From Verrucomicrobiaceae bacterium (lineage in GTDB: Bacteria > Verrucomicrobiota > Verrucomicrobiia > Verrucomicrobiales > Verrucomicrobiaceae), in the NCBI GenBank assembly GCA_016795485.1, contig JAEUHM010000010.1, positions 62,001 to 126,000 of the forward strand: a stretch of DNA of 64,000 nt, in the 5' to 3' direction. The notes beneath the pieces are model-generated. The model did no database searches, was not told the origin of the DNA, and worked only from the letters and a program-made list of their open reading frames with translations. This document shows, piece after piece, positions 8,024 through 17,057 of this stretch. The translations under genes and the position numbers were made by a program. Positions within the stretch are counted from its first letter, which is position 1. Each line of letters opens with the position of its first letter.

Positions 8024-9636
8024 TGTGCTGCAGACTTTGAAGATGGTTGGAGAAGCGACCCAGCAATCATGCCGAGAGCCGCACCTCCAAAGGCCGCTAG
8101 ACCGGCCCAATCCTTACCAATAGATGCAGCCCAAGCGCTGGTGGAGGGCAGTTTTTCAAGAGTTAGGTGTGCCACAGGCACCAGGGCCCCACAGAAAATG
8201 GCCCCATAAGCACCCCAAGTGCTCGCTTTGCTCCAGTAACAACATGCGACGAGCAATACAGACATGCTCGAAAGATAAATGGAGCCTGTGAGCAGCAAAT
8301 AAGACCACACATTGCCCTCGATCTTGTAAAACAGACCAAACACGAGCAGGTAAACACCAATCAAGCCAATGATGCAGCGGTTCCACAAGAGTCCTCTTCG
8401 TGCATCCAACTTCGTCTTCCGGAGTGGGCCAATGATGTCGTTGTAAATCACGCTCCCCCAACTCAGCATGTAACTGGAGTCGGTAGACATATCGGCAGCA
8501 AGCATTGCGGCGAGCAGCAGTCCCATAAGACCGATAGGAAGGAAGGTGTTAAGAAACTTCGGCATTGCGTGCAGCCCCTCCTCTTCCATGAGTGCGACAC
8601 TTTGGGGCGGCAATTGGGTCTTCTCGGCAGCTGTGAGTTGCGCAAGTGGTTGTCCAACAGGCGAGGACTCGATCTTTGCTGCGATCACATCCGGGATCTT
8701 TGTTCGCTCGGCATCGGGAAGCGCACTGAGCGGCTTCCAACCAATCACTGCAAGTGCTGCAATCCCCCAAATAGCCGGAAAGAGCCATCGGCAGACGAAA
8801 AAGAAGCTCGTGTGAGTGTAGACTTTCATCCCAGTGGCTGCATCGCGGGCTGCCAAGAGCCTTGCCACCACAGCTTGCCAAGTAAGGGCCGCAGCAGCAT
8901 TTCCCACAAACTGCATCAGCACCGAAGGCCACCCCATGGACGGATTCACCAGGGGATTGAAGCCTCCATCGCCGTGATTTGCTCGCACAGTTTCTACCAA
9001 CTTGTCCCAACCGATCTGCGACAAGATCATCACGGTCACCACCAACATCCCGCCACTCATAACAATGAACTGCAAGTAATCCGTCACTAGCACTGACATC
9101 ATTCCACCTAAAACGGTGTAAACCACGACGAGCAGAAGAAGCAGACTCATAATGAGCGTGAGCCACTTCAAATCCATCCCGGTAACCAAACAGATAAAGT
9201 CGCCCCCAATCTTCAGAAACACACCCATGTTGAGTAGCCCGCCCATCACAATCACCACACCTGCGAGCCAGCGCACCCCTTTACCAAATCGCTTCTCAAA
9301 CAGCTCCGGCAACGTGACAGCGCCCGAATCACGGAGTGGTTTAATGCAGAATCCAGTAATGCCGATGATCCACATCGACAACGCTTGGCACAAACCTGGG
9401 AAAGCACCGGCAAAGCCATTGGTGTATCCACCTTGTGCGGTGTACATGCAGGTGATGATGCCAAACTCCGTGGCTGCCAGAGAAGCGATGCCGAGGTAGA
9501 GATTCATCTCCCGACCAGCGACCAAAAAATCTTCCACTCCCCTCACTTTTCTGCGCACCCAGATACCAGCCACCATCGTGACGAGGAGATAGACTCCCAC
9601 GATGCTGCCATCTACGGCCCAGGAAAAGTGATTCAT
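8020..9636 (-). CDS. Sodium:solute symporter (SSS family)
   Basis: The 538-residue protein has about 13 to 14 hydrophobic helices. It opens with the VGVYLLVTMVAGIW and VEDFLVAGR motifs typical of SSS carriers, where the GR follows the first helix. The start chosen (ATG 9636, MNHFSW) sits just before the first helix; the upstream extension is hydrophilic and overlaps the divergent helicase promoter region. Substrate cannot be assigned from sequence; the relatives include sugar, proline and sialate carriers. A soluble loop at about residues 300-375 is longer than in small family members. The gene is followed by the overlapping microprotein gene at 7892-8023. Confidence 0.9.
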   Translation of the reverse strand: MNHFSWAVDGSIVGVYLLVTMVAGIWVRRKVRGVEDFLVAGREMNLYLGIASLAATEFGIITCMYTAQGGYTNGFAGAFPGLCQALSMWIIGITGFCIKPLRDSGAVTLPELFEKRFGKGVRWLAGVVIVMGGLLNMGVFLKIGGDFICLVTGMDLKWLTLIMSLLLLLVVVYTVLGGMMSVLVTDYLQFIVMSGGMLVVTVMILSQIGWDKLVETVRANHGDGGFNPLVNPSMGWPSVLMQFVGNAAAALTWQAVVARLLAARDAATGMKVYTHTSFFFVCRWLFPAIWGIAALAVIGWKPLSALPDAERTKIPDVIAAKIESSPVGQPLAQLTAAEKTQLPPQSVALMEEEGLHAMPKFLNTFLPIGLMGLLLAAMLAADMSTDSSYMLSWGSVIYNDIIGPLRKTKLDARRGLLWNRCIIGLIGVYLLVFGLFYKIEGNVWSYLLLTGSIYLSSMSVLLVACCYWSKASTWGAYGAIFCGALVPVAHLTLEKLPSTSAWAASIGKDWAGLAAFGGAALGMIAGSLLQPSSKSAAQ

Positions 9637-9705
9637 CGGCCCCCGATTGTGACTGCAATCCGGCGTTGGCAAAGTGGAACTTTCCTCGCTACAGAGAAAG
9701 CTTTC

Positions 9706-11727
9706 ATGCCGCGCGAATACCGCATTCAGCAACACAGAGGACCCGCATCGGGCATCGACTACCAGGCCGAGCTCAATGAGTCCCAGTACTCTGCCGTCAC
9801 CAGCCCGCCTGGGGCCGCTCTAGTGATCGCGGGTGCAGGTTCAGGGAAGACGCGGACACTCACCTACCGTGTGGCTTACCTTTTGGACAACGGAATCCCA
9901 CCAGAGAACATTCTCCTGCTAACCTTCACCAACAAAGCCGCACGTGAGATGTTGGAGCGCGTCTCTGCTCTTGTTTCCACTGACACTAATCGCCTCTGGG
10001 GTGGAACTTTTCACTCGATTGGCAATCGCATCCTGCGTCTGAACGCTCAGCGTCTTGGTTACCAACGCGGCTTCTCCATCATGGATCGCGAGGATCAAAA
10101 AGACCTCATGGAGAGCGTGCTGGCTGGTGCAGAGTTGGATGTAGGTAACTATCGCTTCCCCAAGGCTGATGTCTTGATTGAGATGTTCTCTTTGGCGCTC
10201 AACGTTTGCGTCAGCCTGCATGAGCTCATTGAAGAGCGCTACCCTTACTTTGGTCCGGTAGAAGAGTCGATTCAAAAGGTGCGGGAACTCTATGAGCGCA
10301 AAAAACAGGAGACCAACACGATGGACTTCGACGATCTGCTGGTGCGTGTCGTTGATCTCCTGCGAGATAACGTAGATGTGCGAGAATACTACCAGCGGCA
10401 GTTTCAGTTCGTGTTGGTAGATGAGTATCAGGACACGAACAAGCTCCAGTGCGACATGGTAGACCTCCTTTGTGGGGAGAACGGCAATCTCATGGTCGTC
10501 GGTGATGACGCCCAGAGCATCTACTCCTGGCGAGGTGCTGACGTGGGAAACATCCTCAACTTCCAAAGGCGCTACCCAAAGGCAAAAACGTTCAAGATTG
10601 AGACAAACTACCGCAGTGTGCCGGAGGTGCTGGCTCTTGCCAACGCATCCATTGCCAACAATAGCGCCCAAATCCCAAAGACTCTTCTGCCGGCACGTTC
10701 AGGAGGCAAAATGACCCCTGCCCTCGTCTCAGTGGACACACCTTCTGCCCAGGCTGCCTTTGTGGCACAACGCATCCTGGAACTCCACGAAGAAGGCGTC
10801 GAGCTTGACGAGATCGCGGTGCTTTATCGCGCTCACTTTCACTCATTGGAGATTCAGATGGAGCTCACCAGCCGAGGTATTCCATTTCAGATCACCAGCG
10901 GTCTTCGTTTTTTCGAGCAGGCTCATGTTAAAGATGTGGCTGCTTTCATGAAGTTCGCCGTCAATCGCAGAGACGAAGTCAGCTTCATGCGTCTCGTAAG
11001 GCTGCTCCCTGGCGTTGGGAATGCCAGTGCCAGCCGCATGTGGTCAGCGTGGCTGGCATCGGATGGCGTCAAAGATGGGCCTCTGGCGCAAAAGTTTTCC
11101 GCTCTCCTGATGGCATTGCCAGCGCCAAAAAAGGCCCAAGAAACTTGGCAACAGTACGCTTGGACGCTGGACGAGCTCGTAGACGAAGTTGGCACGCCTG
11201 TTGCGCCCGCATCGATGATTCACAGTGTCACTGAAGGTGTCTACGGCGACTACATGCGGACCAAGTTCAAGAACGCCGAGCAGCGCGAGCAGGATCTCGA
11301 TCAGCTGTCTGCGTTCGCCTCCAGATTCAGTGACGCCACGGAGTTTCTCAGTCAACTTGCTCTGCTAACAGGCGTCGACACCGAAGGCAATCAACCGGGC
11401 GCTCAGCCTCAGGAGAAAGAAGCCGTAACGCTAACTACCACCCACCAAGCCAAAGGATTGGAGTGGAAGATCGTGTTCGCCGTGTGGTTGGCAGACGGAA
11501 TGTTCCCTCATCGCCGCGCGATTGATGACGGAGGCCCTGAGGCTCTCGAAGAAGAACGTCGTCTGTTTTACGTGACCGTCACCCGAGCCAAAGATGAACT
11601 GTATCTGGTGTTCCCCGTGATCAATCACCAAGCTCGAGATGGCAATGTGCTCCAGAGAGCCTCAAGGTTCATCGAAGAGCTGCCTGATGAACTCGTAGAC
11701 CCCTGGAAAATCACTGCCGGTTGGTAA
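9706..11727 (+). CDS. ATP-dependent 3'-5' DNA helicase, UvrD/PcrA family
   Basis: The 673-residue superfamily 1A helicase is close to the usual 650-750 residues. Motif I is GAGSGKT (43-49), motif II VDEYQDTN, motif III the GDDAQSIYSWRGA block, motif V TTHQAKGLEWK and motif VI FYVTVTRAKDEL. The start at 9706 gives an N-terminus just before the LNESQ Q-motif; earlier in-frame codons lie inside the divergent symporter gene. Such helicases act in nucleotide-excision and mismatch repair and in clearing replication forks. Whether this is the organism's UvrD, PcrA or Rep cannot be decided here, so no symbol is given. Confidence 0.93.
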   Translation: MPREYRIQQHRGPASGIDYQAELNESQYSAVTSPPGAALVIAGAGSGKTRTLTYRVAYLLDNGIPPENILLLTFTNKAAREMLERVSALVSTDTNRLWGGTFHSIGNRILRLNAQRLGYQRGFSIMDREDQKDLMESVLAGAELDVGNYRFPKADVLIEMFSLALNVCVSLHELIEERYPYFGPVEESIQKVRELYERKKQETNTMDFDDLLVRVVDLLRDNVDVREYYQRQFQFVLVDEYQDTNKLQCDMVDLLCGENGNLMVVGDDAQSIYSWRGADVGNILNFQRRYPKAKTFKIETNYRSVPEVLALANASIANNSAQIPKTLLPARSGGKMTPALVSVDTPSAQAAFVAQRILELHEEGVELDEIAVLYRAHFHSLEIQMELTSRGIPFQITSGLRFFEQAHVKDVAAFMKFAVNRRDEVSFMRLVRLLPGVGNASASRMWSAWLASDGVKDGPLAQKFSALLMALPAPKKAQETWQQYAWTLDELVDEVGTPVAPASMIHSVTEGVYGDYMRTKFKNAEQREQDLDQLSAFASRFSDATEFLSQLALLTGVDTEGNQPGAQPQEKEAVTLTTTHQAKGLEWKIVFAVWLADGMFPHRRAIDDGGPEALEEERRLFYVTVTRAKDELYLVFPVINHQARDGNVLQRASRFIEELPDELVDPWKITAGW

Positions 11728-11743
11728 CTCCGTAGACGATCGG

Positions 11744-12868
11744 CTAGATCGACTGCTTCTCTGCGGGCGGGCGATCACCTTGTTGACCATGGCCTGCACC
11801 AGGCGGCACCTGATGGCTCATTCGCTCCATTTCCTCGAGCTTTTGAAGCAGTGGTTGCGGCAGCTTGCTACGATCTTCGTTGCTGTTGATCTCAAAGCGC
11901 TGTTCTTGTTGTTCACCCTTGAGCTTGGCCGTGAACACCTTGCGCCCATCCTCCTCCTTGAGTCGATACTCACCTGTGTCGTCTCTGCGAGTGATGGCTT
12001 TCTCATGATGCTCGTCACGATGCATATCCCGCTTCTCACCTTCACGCGCACGGCCCTCCTCAAAGCGCGGTGGTTCTGGCTGCGGGCGATCTTTTGGCCC
12101 TCGGAACCAGTCTTGCAAGCGCTCCTGGTAGTCTTTCATGCGGTCTTGGAACTCACGGCCACGTTCCTGCATTTCCCGGCCAAAGCGCTCCATGCGCTCA
12201 CGCTGCTCAGGACCAAACAAGTGCCTTGAGTCCTCATCAAAGGGGAAGAATCGCCCGCTTGGTCCACGCGGTCCATACTCCACTGGCATCATCCGTTCGC
12301 CTACTTTCACGGTGACCTTGTGATCGGCGCCACCACGACGAACCGTGAGCACCACTTCAGCGTCCTTGCCTTCTGCTTGCACGAGTGCACTCAGTTGTTC
12401 GGTATTGACGATCTTTTGGTCGCCAAACAGCACCAGAACGTCATGCTGTTGTATCCCAGCTTTCTCAGATGGGCCATCCTTCATGACCTCGGCGATGATG
12501 AGGCCAAATCCAGGCTTCAGGCCAGCCTGAGCGGCGACTTCTGGGCCAACCTCGCGCGTCAGCAAGCCAATGTAAGGCCGTGGCTTCATTTGCGGCTCAT
12601 GCCGAGGCCCGCGATTGCGACTGTCTGGTCCACCAGGTCCACGTTCACTATCAGGTCCGCGCTCTGGATGCCTTGCGCGATCAGGGAAATCGGGACGCTC
12701 TCCACGCTCAGGGCGCGGGCGACCTCCTTCGGGGGGTGGGGGCGGAACACCCGCGTCCGGCTTGCGAACTTCCTCGCCAGGGGCCGGTTTGGTGGGCTCC
12801 TGGGCGGATATGTTTAGAGTTGTTAGCGCCGCACAACTTAGCAGCGTGAAAATCAGTGGTTTTTTCAT
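11744..12868 (-). CDS. Exported PDZ-domain protein with charged coiled-coil region
   Basis: The 374-residue protein begins with a signal peptide (MKK, hydrophobic core, cut near ISA-Q). A Pro/Arg/Glu/Gly-rich linker (about 25-110) precedes a PDZ domain (about 115-205) with YIGLLT, PSEKAGIQ and VLVLFGD motifs. The rest is rich in Arg, Glu, Asp and Gln (for example repeats of ERMERFGREMQERGREF) and probably helical. No protease catalytic domain is present, so this is not DegP. It is the third gene of a sigma factor, anti-sigma-like and PDZ unit, suggesting a role in sensing or binding envelope proteins. Start 12868 was chosen because it exposes the signal peptide. Confidence 0.82.
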   Translation of the reverse strand: MKKPLIFTLLSCAALTTLNISAQEPTKPAPGEEVRKPDAGVPPPPPEGGRPRPERGERPDFPDRARHPERGPDSERGPGGPDSRNRGPRHEPQMKPRPYIGLLTREVGPEVAAQAGLKPGFGLIIAEVMKDGPSEKAGIQQHDVLVLFGDQKIVNTEQLSALVQAEGKDAEVVLTVRRGGADHKVTVKVGERMMPVEYGPRGPSGRFFPFDEDSRHLFGPEQRERMERFGREMQERGREFQDRMKDYQERLQDWFRGPKDRPQPEPPRFEEGRAREGEKRDMHRDEHHEKAITRRDDTGEYRLKEEDGRKVFTAKLKGEQQEQRFEINSNEDRSKLPQPLLQKLEEMERMSHQVPPGAGHGQQGDRPPAEKQSI

Positions 12869-12887
12869 TGGAAGTGGGGTGGTTGGG

Positions 12888-13337
12888 TTATTGGAAATGG
12901 ACTGGCACCAAAAGGTCATCCTCCTGCGGGACTTCGACGATGTATTCAGCGCCATCCCGCGGATCTACCCACCGGTGACGCTCGATGCTGGCGACACTCA
13001 CCACCTGCCCCGGAGTGCCATCCGAGCCGATGACGATATCACCTTCATTGATATTCAGAAGCTCACGGCTGCTGTTGATGACTGGTGTGGTGGCGATGCT
13101 CGCAAGAGTGGATGGAGCGCGCTGGGGCAGAACCATCGTGAGCACGATGGCAGCAGCAGCGCCGATAGCAGCCCATCCGAGACGGGCGGACCACACCGAG
13201 GTGCGCTTCCTTTGTACTGTCTCGTAGGCGAGCAGTTGATTAAGCTCCATGTCACGCTGCATACGTGCCATCAGCCCAGCAGACGGTCCTACAGGCTGCA
13301 TGGAGCGGAGATGTTTTTCGACAGTGATTTCGTTCAT
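12888..13337 (-). CDS. Probable anti-sigma factor, single-pass membrane protein
   Basis: The 149-residue protein has a cytoplasmic N-terminus of about 50 residues, one membrane segment (about 52-70, Ala/Ile-rich) and a periplasmic part of about 75 residues. It lies 21 bases downstream of the ECF sigma gene and 19 bases upstream of the PDZ gene. Position and topology are those of an anti-sigma factor. The N-terminal part lacks the H-x3-C-x2-C zinc motif of the common ZAS domain, so sigma binding is inferred from context alone. It could instead be an unrelated co-regulated membrane protein. Confidence 0.65.
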   Translation of the reverse strand: MNEITVEKHLRSMQPVGPSAGLMARMQRDMELNQLLAYETVQRKRTSVWSARLGWAAIGAAAAIVLTMVLPQRAPSTLASIATTPVINSSRELLNINEGDIVIGSDGTPGQVVSVASIERHRWVDPRDGAEYIVEVPQEDDLLVPVHFQ

Positions 13338-13358
13338 GACGTAACTTGTTGTTGGGGT

Positions 13359-13880
13359 TCAGGCGGGCAGGGGTTCGGCCTCCAAGAGATCAGCTCGCAT
13401 GGGCTCAAGCACCTTTTGAAGCGCCTTGAGGGCATAGCGGTATCGACCTGCCACGGTGTTGATGGAGGCTTGAGTTGCAGTGGCGATCTCAGCAAAGCTC
13501 AGATCGCCCCAAATACGAAGCGTTACGACTTCCCGCTGCTCGGGAGGCAGTTCCTGCAGAGCACGAGCGAGCAGCTCGGCCGTTTCACGGTGCTGCACGA
13601 ACGGCTCAAAGTAAGCCTCGTCACTCTCGACAGTCGCTTCACGACGGAGACGCCGCTCCTCGGACCTGCGGGCATCCATGGAGATCGTCCTGACGGCTGC
13701 ATAAAGAAGGGGCACGTGAGCGCGATCTGCACCCGGGTTGTGTTGCCACCAACGGACAAACGCCAGTTGCACGACATCCTCAGCGTCTGCCTGGGAGGCG
13801 GTCAACTGCCGTGCATACAGGATCAGCCTCGGAGCTAGCTCCTGAAAGCATTTCTGCCAGTCGTGTGCGGGTCGGTCCAT
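13359..13880 (-). CDS. ECF-type RNA polymerase sigma factor
   Basis: The 173-residue sigma-70 family protein contains region 2 (about 10-80) with DAEDVVQLAFVRWW, the core- and -10-binding helix, and region 4 (about 115-165) with LPPEQREVVTLRIWGDLSFAEI as a helix-turn-helix. Regions 1 and 3 are absent, which defines the ECF group. The start at 13880 places region 2 near the N-terminus; the upstream extension has no sigma-like sequence. It is the first gene of a three-gene unit with the anti-sigma-like and PDZ genes, so the unit probably reports on envelope conditions and may regulate itself. Confidence 0.92.
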   Translation of the reverse strand: MDRPAHDWQKCFQELAPRLILYARQLTASQADAEDVVQLAFVRWWQHNPGADRAHVPLLYAAVRTISMDARRSEERRLRREATVESDEAYFEPFVQHRETAELLARALQELPPEQREVVTLRIWGDLSFAEIATATQASINTVAGRYRYALKALQKVLEPMRADLLEAEPLPA

Positions 13881-13941
13881 GGGGGATTCAACCTGCGTAA
13901 CGCCCCACGGATGCGTTTTTGTGTGTCGTGGGCAGAAAAAA

Positions 13942-14409
13942 TCAGTTCTTGGCCACCTTGTACTGGCAGTGCCCACTGCGGGCTAGCTCCTCGCAGCTGG
14001 CCTTGATGTGGATGCTTTTGCTGGATGGCTTGAATCCCAAGCGCCGTGTAATGCAGTCCTCTAGCAGCGCGATGTGCTCGTCCTCAAACTCCACGACGCG
14101 ATCACAATCCGTGCAGGTCAGGTGATTGTGCTGGGGTTTATCCAGGAAGTTCGGGTCGTAATAGGTCTGGTCGCGCCCAAGATCGATCTGGTGCAGCAAG
14201 TGGCACTCCACCAACAAACTCAGCGTCCGATAAACCGTGGCGCGCGAGATCGTCGAGTCCACGCGCCGCACGCGGTCCAGCAGTTCTTCTGCCGTAAAAT
14301 GATCCGTCGTGGAAAACGCCGTCTCCACGATCGTGTCGCGCTGTTTCGTGCGGCGGAGGCCTTTACTTGCGATAAAGGCGTTTAGGCGATCGATGACAGA
14401 AGCTTCCAT
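13942..14409 (-). CDS. Fur-family metal-dependent transcriptional regulator
   Basis: The 155-residue protein has the Fur winged helix (about 10-85), with LRRTKQRDTIVETAF and the recognition part ISRATVYRTLSLLVE, then a dimerisation domain with HNHLTCTDCDRVVEF. CTDC (around residue 97) is the first Cys pair of the structural zinc site, and a Cys near the C-terminus (SGHCQYK) may complete it. Fur itself, Zur and PerR share this layout and cannot be separated by eye. The upstream sequence near 14421-14440 is AT-rich (cctatcataataacaag) and resembles half of a Fur/PerR box; autoregulation is possible but unproven. Confidence 0.92.
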   Translation of the reverse strand: MEASVIDRLNAFIASKGLRRTKQRDTIVETAFSTTDHFTAEELLDRVRRVDSTISRATVYRTLSLLVECHLLHQIDLGRDQTYYDPNFLDKPQHNHLTCTDCDRVVEFEDEHIALLEDCITRRLGFKPSSKSIHIKASCEELARSGHCQYKVAKN

Positions 14410-14503
14410 GAATGAGTGAGGCCTATCATAATAACAAGTTGGCCATGCCCAAACAGGAAAGTTTCCGCTGGCGGCAGAACCTGTGGCGGCTAAACCACTG
14501 GTC

Positions 14504-15187
14504 ATGCGTTGGCTGATAGCACTTCTGACCACGAGTGCCCTCATCCTCGGCACTCTGGCCGGTATTTCGGCTTTCAGGAGATATCAAACTGAGGAACGGG
14601 CTGTGCCCCGCCCTTTTGACCCGCAATGGATGCGGCTCTCGCCCCTAGAAGTCGCCGAACTGCCGGTTGCAGACCGCTGGGACATGCCGATGGGCTCGGA
14701 GTTTGGCGCGTTGACCTACAATGCTCAGCCCTTCCGCATCACTCGGCACCTGGGAGACGACCTGAACGGCATCGGAGGTTACAACTCGGACCTCGGAGAC
14801 CCTGTCTATGCCGCCGCCATGGGCAAGGTGGTGTATCACGGCGTACCTGGGCCCGGCTGGGGAAAGGTGCTGCTCGTGGCCCATCGGGTGCGCAATACTC
14901 GTGGCGGATTCGATGTGGTTCAGTCCATGTATGCCCACCTGCTGAGCACGGACGTGAAGTTTGGTGATCTGGTGCAGCGCGGGCAGATCATCGGCAAAGT
15001 AGGCACCGCCGAGGGCAAGTATTTGGCCCATCTGCACTTCGAGATCCGGCGTGGGCCGTACCCAAATCCGAGCGTGGGTTACGCAGACGCGCCGCTGAAT
15101 CGCGAAAGCCCGGAGTCCTTTGTCCTCAAGCACCGTGGAGCACCGCCTGAACTACTGAACGAAGCCCCACCGATCACGGGCCAATAA
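14504..15187 (+). CDS. Membrane-anchored M23-family peptidase (LytM domain)
   Basis: The 227-residue protein has an N-terminal membrane anchor or signal (about 2-22) and a C-terminal M23 beta-lytic domain. Motifs match LytM: HLGDDLNG with GDPVYAAAMGKV in place of the usual HxGxD entry block, then YAHL and HLHFEI, whose His residues complete the zinc and catalytic site. The first-motif His is in TRHLGDD. The protein could therefore cut peptidoglycan cross-links or, if the site is impaired, act as an activator. ATG 14504 was chosen; a GTG at 14483 is a possible alternative. Its end overlaps the convergent neighbour by 14 bases. Confidence 0.85.
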   Translation: MRWLIALLTTSALILGTLAGISAFRRYQTEERAVPRPFDPQWMRLSPLEVAELPVADRWDMPMGSEFGALTYNAQPFRITRHLGDDLNGIGGYNSDLGDPVYAAAMGKVVYHGVPGPGWGKVLLVAHRVRNTRGGFDVVQSMYAHLLSTDVKFGDLVQRGQIIGKVGTAEGKYLAHLHFEIRRGPYPNPSVGYADAPLNRESPESFVLKHRGAPPELLNEAPPITGQ

Positions 15188-16028
15188 CCCGCAGCCTCAG
15201 AAAGCGTCCCGGCTTGCCCAAAGGCACTTCCGTGGAAGCGCGCACAATCTGCAAGTCACCCACCTTCATGATGACCTGCTCCGTGACCTGGTTCGAGTGC
15301 CAAGTGAACATGTCCTCCGTCCATTGGACTTGATAGCCAATGTCCACCGCTGACAGCGGCCGCTTGTACATCATGGACAGTTGGCCATTCCTCACCGCTG
15401 GATCAGGAAGGCCCGTCACATCCGGCTTCTTTGGATCAAGCATCAGCGCGTATTCCATGAGGTTGGAGATTCCATCCGTGTCCGCATCGGAGTGGTCCGC
15501 TGCAGACGGGATCGCTCTGTAGCCAACGCCGAAGTGCCGCTGTCTCCAGGAGTCAAACGGCGCCTCAGCCACCGTCACCGAGACGTCCCGCTGAAGGCTC
15601 TCGTCGCCATGACTCGCGGTGAGCCGGAGCAAATAGGACCCGGGTTCCGCAAACGTCATGAAGGTAATCAACTGATCCGGGGGCCGAAAAGCCACATTCC
15701 CCGGCCCGGCGAGCTTTGACCACCGAAACGTCCTCAGCGAGCCGACTTGATTCAATAAAGCCCGCCCAAACTCCGCCGGGCGACCCGCCCAAGCCCGATC
15801 ATGGCCCATGATTTCCTGCGTCACCGGACTCAACGGGTCCTGCTCAGGCCGGGCGAGTTGGGTAGGCGGCTTCATCGGCAAAACAATGTTCTCCGAGCGC
15901 TCCCCACTCCCACGCCCAAGCCAAAACAACCCCGCCGTTAGCAGCGCAAGTACGGCGAGGATGCTCAAAGACTTCAGCTTACTGGCAGGCGGGGGCATCC
16001 GGTCCCCAAGATGCCAGAAAGAACCCAT
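15174..16028 (-). CDS. Membrane-anchored PKD-like protein with Verrucomicrobia C-terminal module
   Basis: The 284-residue protein starts at 16028. It has one N-terminal membrane segment (about 22-40), a Pro-rich stretch and a beta-sandwich region resembling a PKD domain (about 70-150; SKLAGPGNVAFR then FAEPGSYLLRLTA). Next comes a calcium-type acidic motif, HSDADTDGISNLMEYAL (about 177-193), which is common in exported Verrucomicrobia proteins, and a short beta domain of about 85 residues. An extended upstream reading to 16325 has no plausible signal and overlaps the gene at 16086. No enzyme motif is visible. Surface location is inferred. Confidence 0.8.
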   Translation of the reverse strand: MGSFWHLGDRMPPPASKLKSLSILAVLALLTAGLFWLGRGSGERSENIVLPMKPPTQLARPEQDPLSPVTQEIMGHDRAWAGRPAEFGRALLNQVGSLRTFRWSKLAGPGNVAFRPPDQLITFMTFAEPGSYLLRLTASHGDESLQRDVSVTVAEAPFDSWRQRHFGVGYRAIPSAADHSDADTDGISNLMEYALMLDPKKPDVTGLPDPAVRNGQLSMMYKRPLSAVDIGYQVQWTEDMFTWHSNQVTEQVIMKVGDLQIVRASTEVPLGKPGRFLRLRVIGP

Positions 16029-16085
16029 CACGTCCAGCTTGCGCACATATTCACACTTGTTAACATCACGCACTGTTAATAAGTC

Positions 16086-16385
16086 ATGCACCGGCTCCGT
16101 TGTGGCGTCATCTACACCAACGCATTTGCTGAGTACCTCGCTCAGTTGGAGCGGAGCCGTCCCCAAGCACGAACCATCATCGCCCTCGATTACGTCCGCT
16201 GCACCGCCGGCCAAAACCAAGCCAAAGAATGGTGGAAGGTCGAGTGGATGCCCGAACACCGAGCCCCCGACGACTGCCGTTTCACCATCGGCAACACCCC
16301 CGTCTGCCTCTCCCGCCAAAGCCAACGCGGCCTAAAACACCGCTGCATCGACTGGCGAGACGGTCAGGTCGTGGTGAAGTCGTGA
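16086..16385 (+). CDS. Small conserved-looking protein of unknown function
   Basis: The 99-residue protein has an ordinary composition, with alternating hydrophobic patterns (VIYTNAF, TIIALDYVRC), three Cys residues and a C-terminal block containing the motifs KHRCIDW and GQVVVKS, which looks like folded protein rather than a shadow reading. No membrane segment or known motif was recognised. It begins 57 bases from the divergent start of the PKD-like gene and its end overlaps the convergent SDR gene by 22 bases. Coding status is likely but not certain. Confidence 0.55.
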   Translation: MHRLRCGVIYTNAFAEYLAQLERSRPQARTIIALDYVRCTAGQNQAKEWWKVEWMPEHRAPDDCRFTIGNTPVCLSRQSQRGLKHRCIDWRDGQVVVKS

Positions 16386-17050
16386 TCTTTGATCGCCCGC
16401 AAAACAATCTCTCTTGTCACTAGGGTGTCGTCTTGCTCAAGCGAGGCTACGATGGCGGATGCGATTTGTTCGGGTTGGAGAAATAGATCGAACGGGGGTG
16501 CTTGTTCTCTTGCTGTGTCCCAAAAACCTGTGCGTACGCCGCCGGGATAGACGGCGGTGACTTTGACTCCGACGGCGGCGGCTTCTTCCTGGAGCGCTAA
16601 CGTGAAACCACGCACTCCCCACTTGGTGGCGGAATACACGGACTCGCCGGGGATGCCTTTAAGTGCAGCGGTGGAGATGATGTTGACGATGTGACCCGCT
16701 CTCCGTTGTCTCATGCTCTGGAGGGCAGCTTGGGAGCCGAGGATCGTGCCTTTGAGGTTCACGTTGAGCATTTGATCGATCTCGCTCTCGGAGTAATCGC
16801 AAATCCACCGGTGCCTAGCCATGCCGGCGTTGTTGATCCACACAACAGGCTTGAGTTCTTCTGCTACGCGGATGAGTTGAGCTGCATCCGTGACGTCGGC
16901 CTCCACGCAGTGAAAGCCTGCGGGTGGGTGATCGAAACTCCGGTCTAGCAGGGTCACTGCCGCGCCTTTGGCGGCTAGAGCATGGCCAGTGGCGAGCCCG
17001 ATGCCTCTGGCACCTCCGGTGATCACACAAACTGCGTTCCGGAGGTCCAT
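16364..17050 (-). CDS. Short-chain dehydrogenase/reductase
   Basis: The 228-residue classical SDR carries the Rossmann motif TGGARGIG (11-18), the NNAG motif (WINNAGMA) and the catalytic YSATK, with the preceding Ser in the IISTAA segment. It would oxidise an alcohol or reduce a ketone with NAD(P)H; the substrate is unknown. It is the last of three same-strand genes: the TIM-barrel isomerase at 17480 and the lipoprotein at 17058 lie upstream with gaps of 14 and 7 bases. Co-transcription with the isomerase suggests sugar or polyol metabolism, which is inference. Confidence 0.92.
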   Translation of the reverse strand: MDLRNAVCVITGGARGIGLATGHALAAKGAAVTLLDRSFDHPPAGFHCVEADVTDAAQLIRVAEELKPVVWINNAGMARHRWICDYSESEIDQMLNVNLKGTILGSQAALQSMRQRRAGHIVNIISTAALKGIPGESVYSATKWGVRGFTLALQEEAAAVGVKVTAVYPGGVRTGFWDTAREQAPPFDLFLQPEQIASAIVASLEQDDTLVTREIVLRAIKDHDFTTT

Positions 17051-17057
17051 CTGCGGC

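Noticed and set aside
8167-9090. 307-residue open frame on the plus strand
   Set aside because: It is antisense to the SSS symporter gene, rich in His, Cys and Ser without fold-like pattern, and has no supporting context.
12615-13838. 407-residue plus-strand frame
   Set aside because: It crosses the PDZ, anti-sigma-like and sigma genes on the opposite strand and has no motif.
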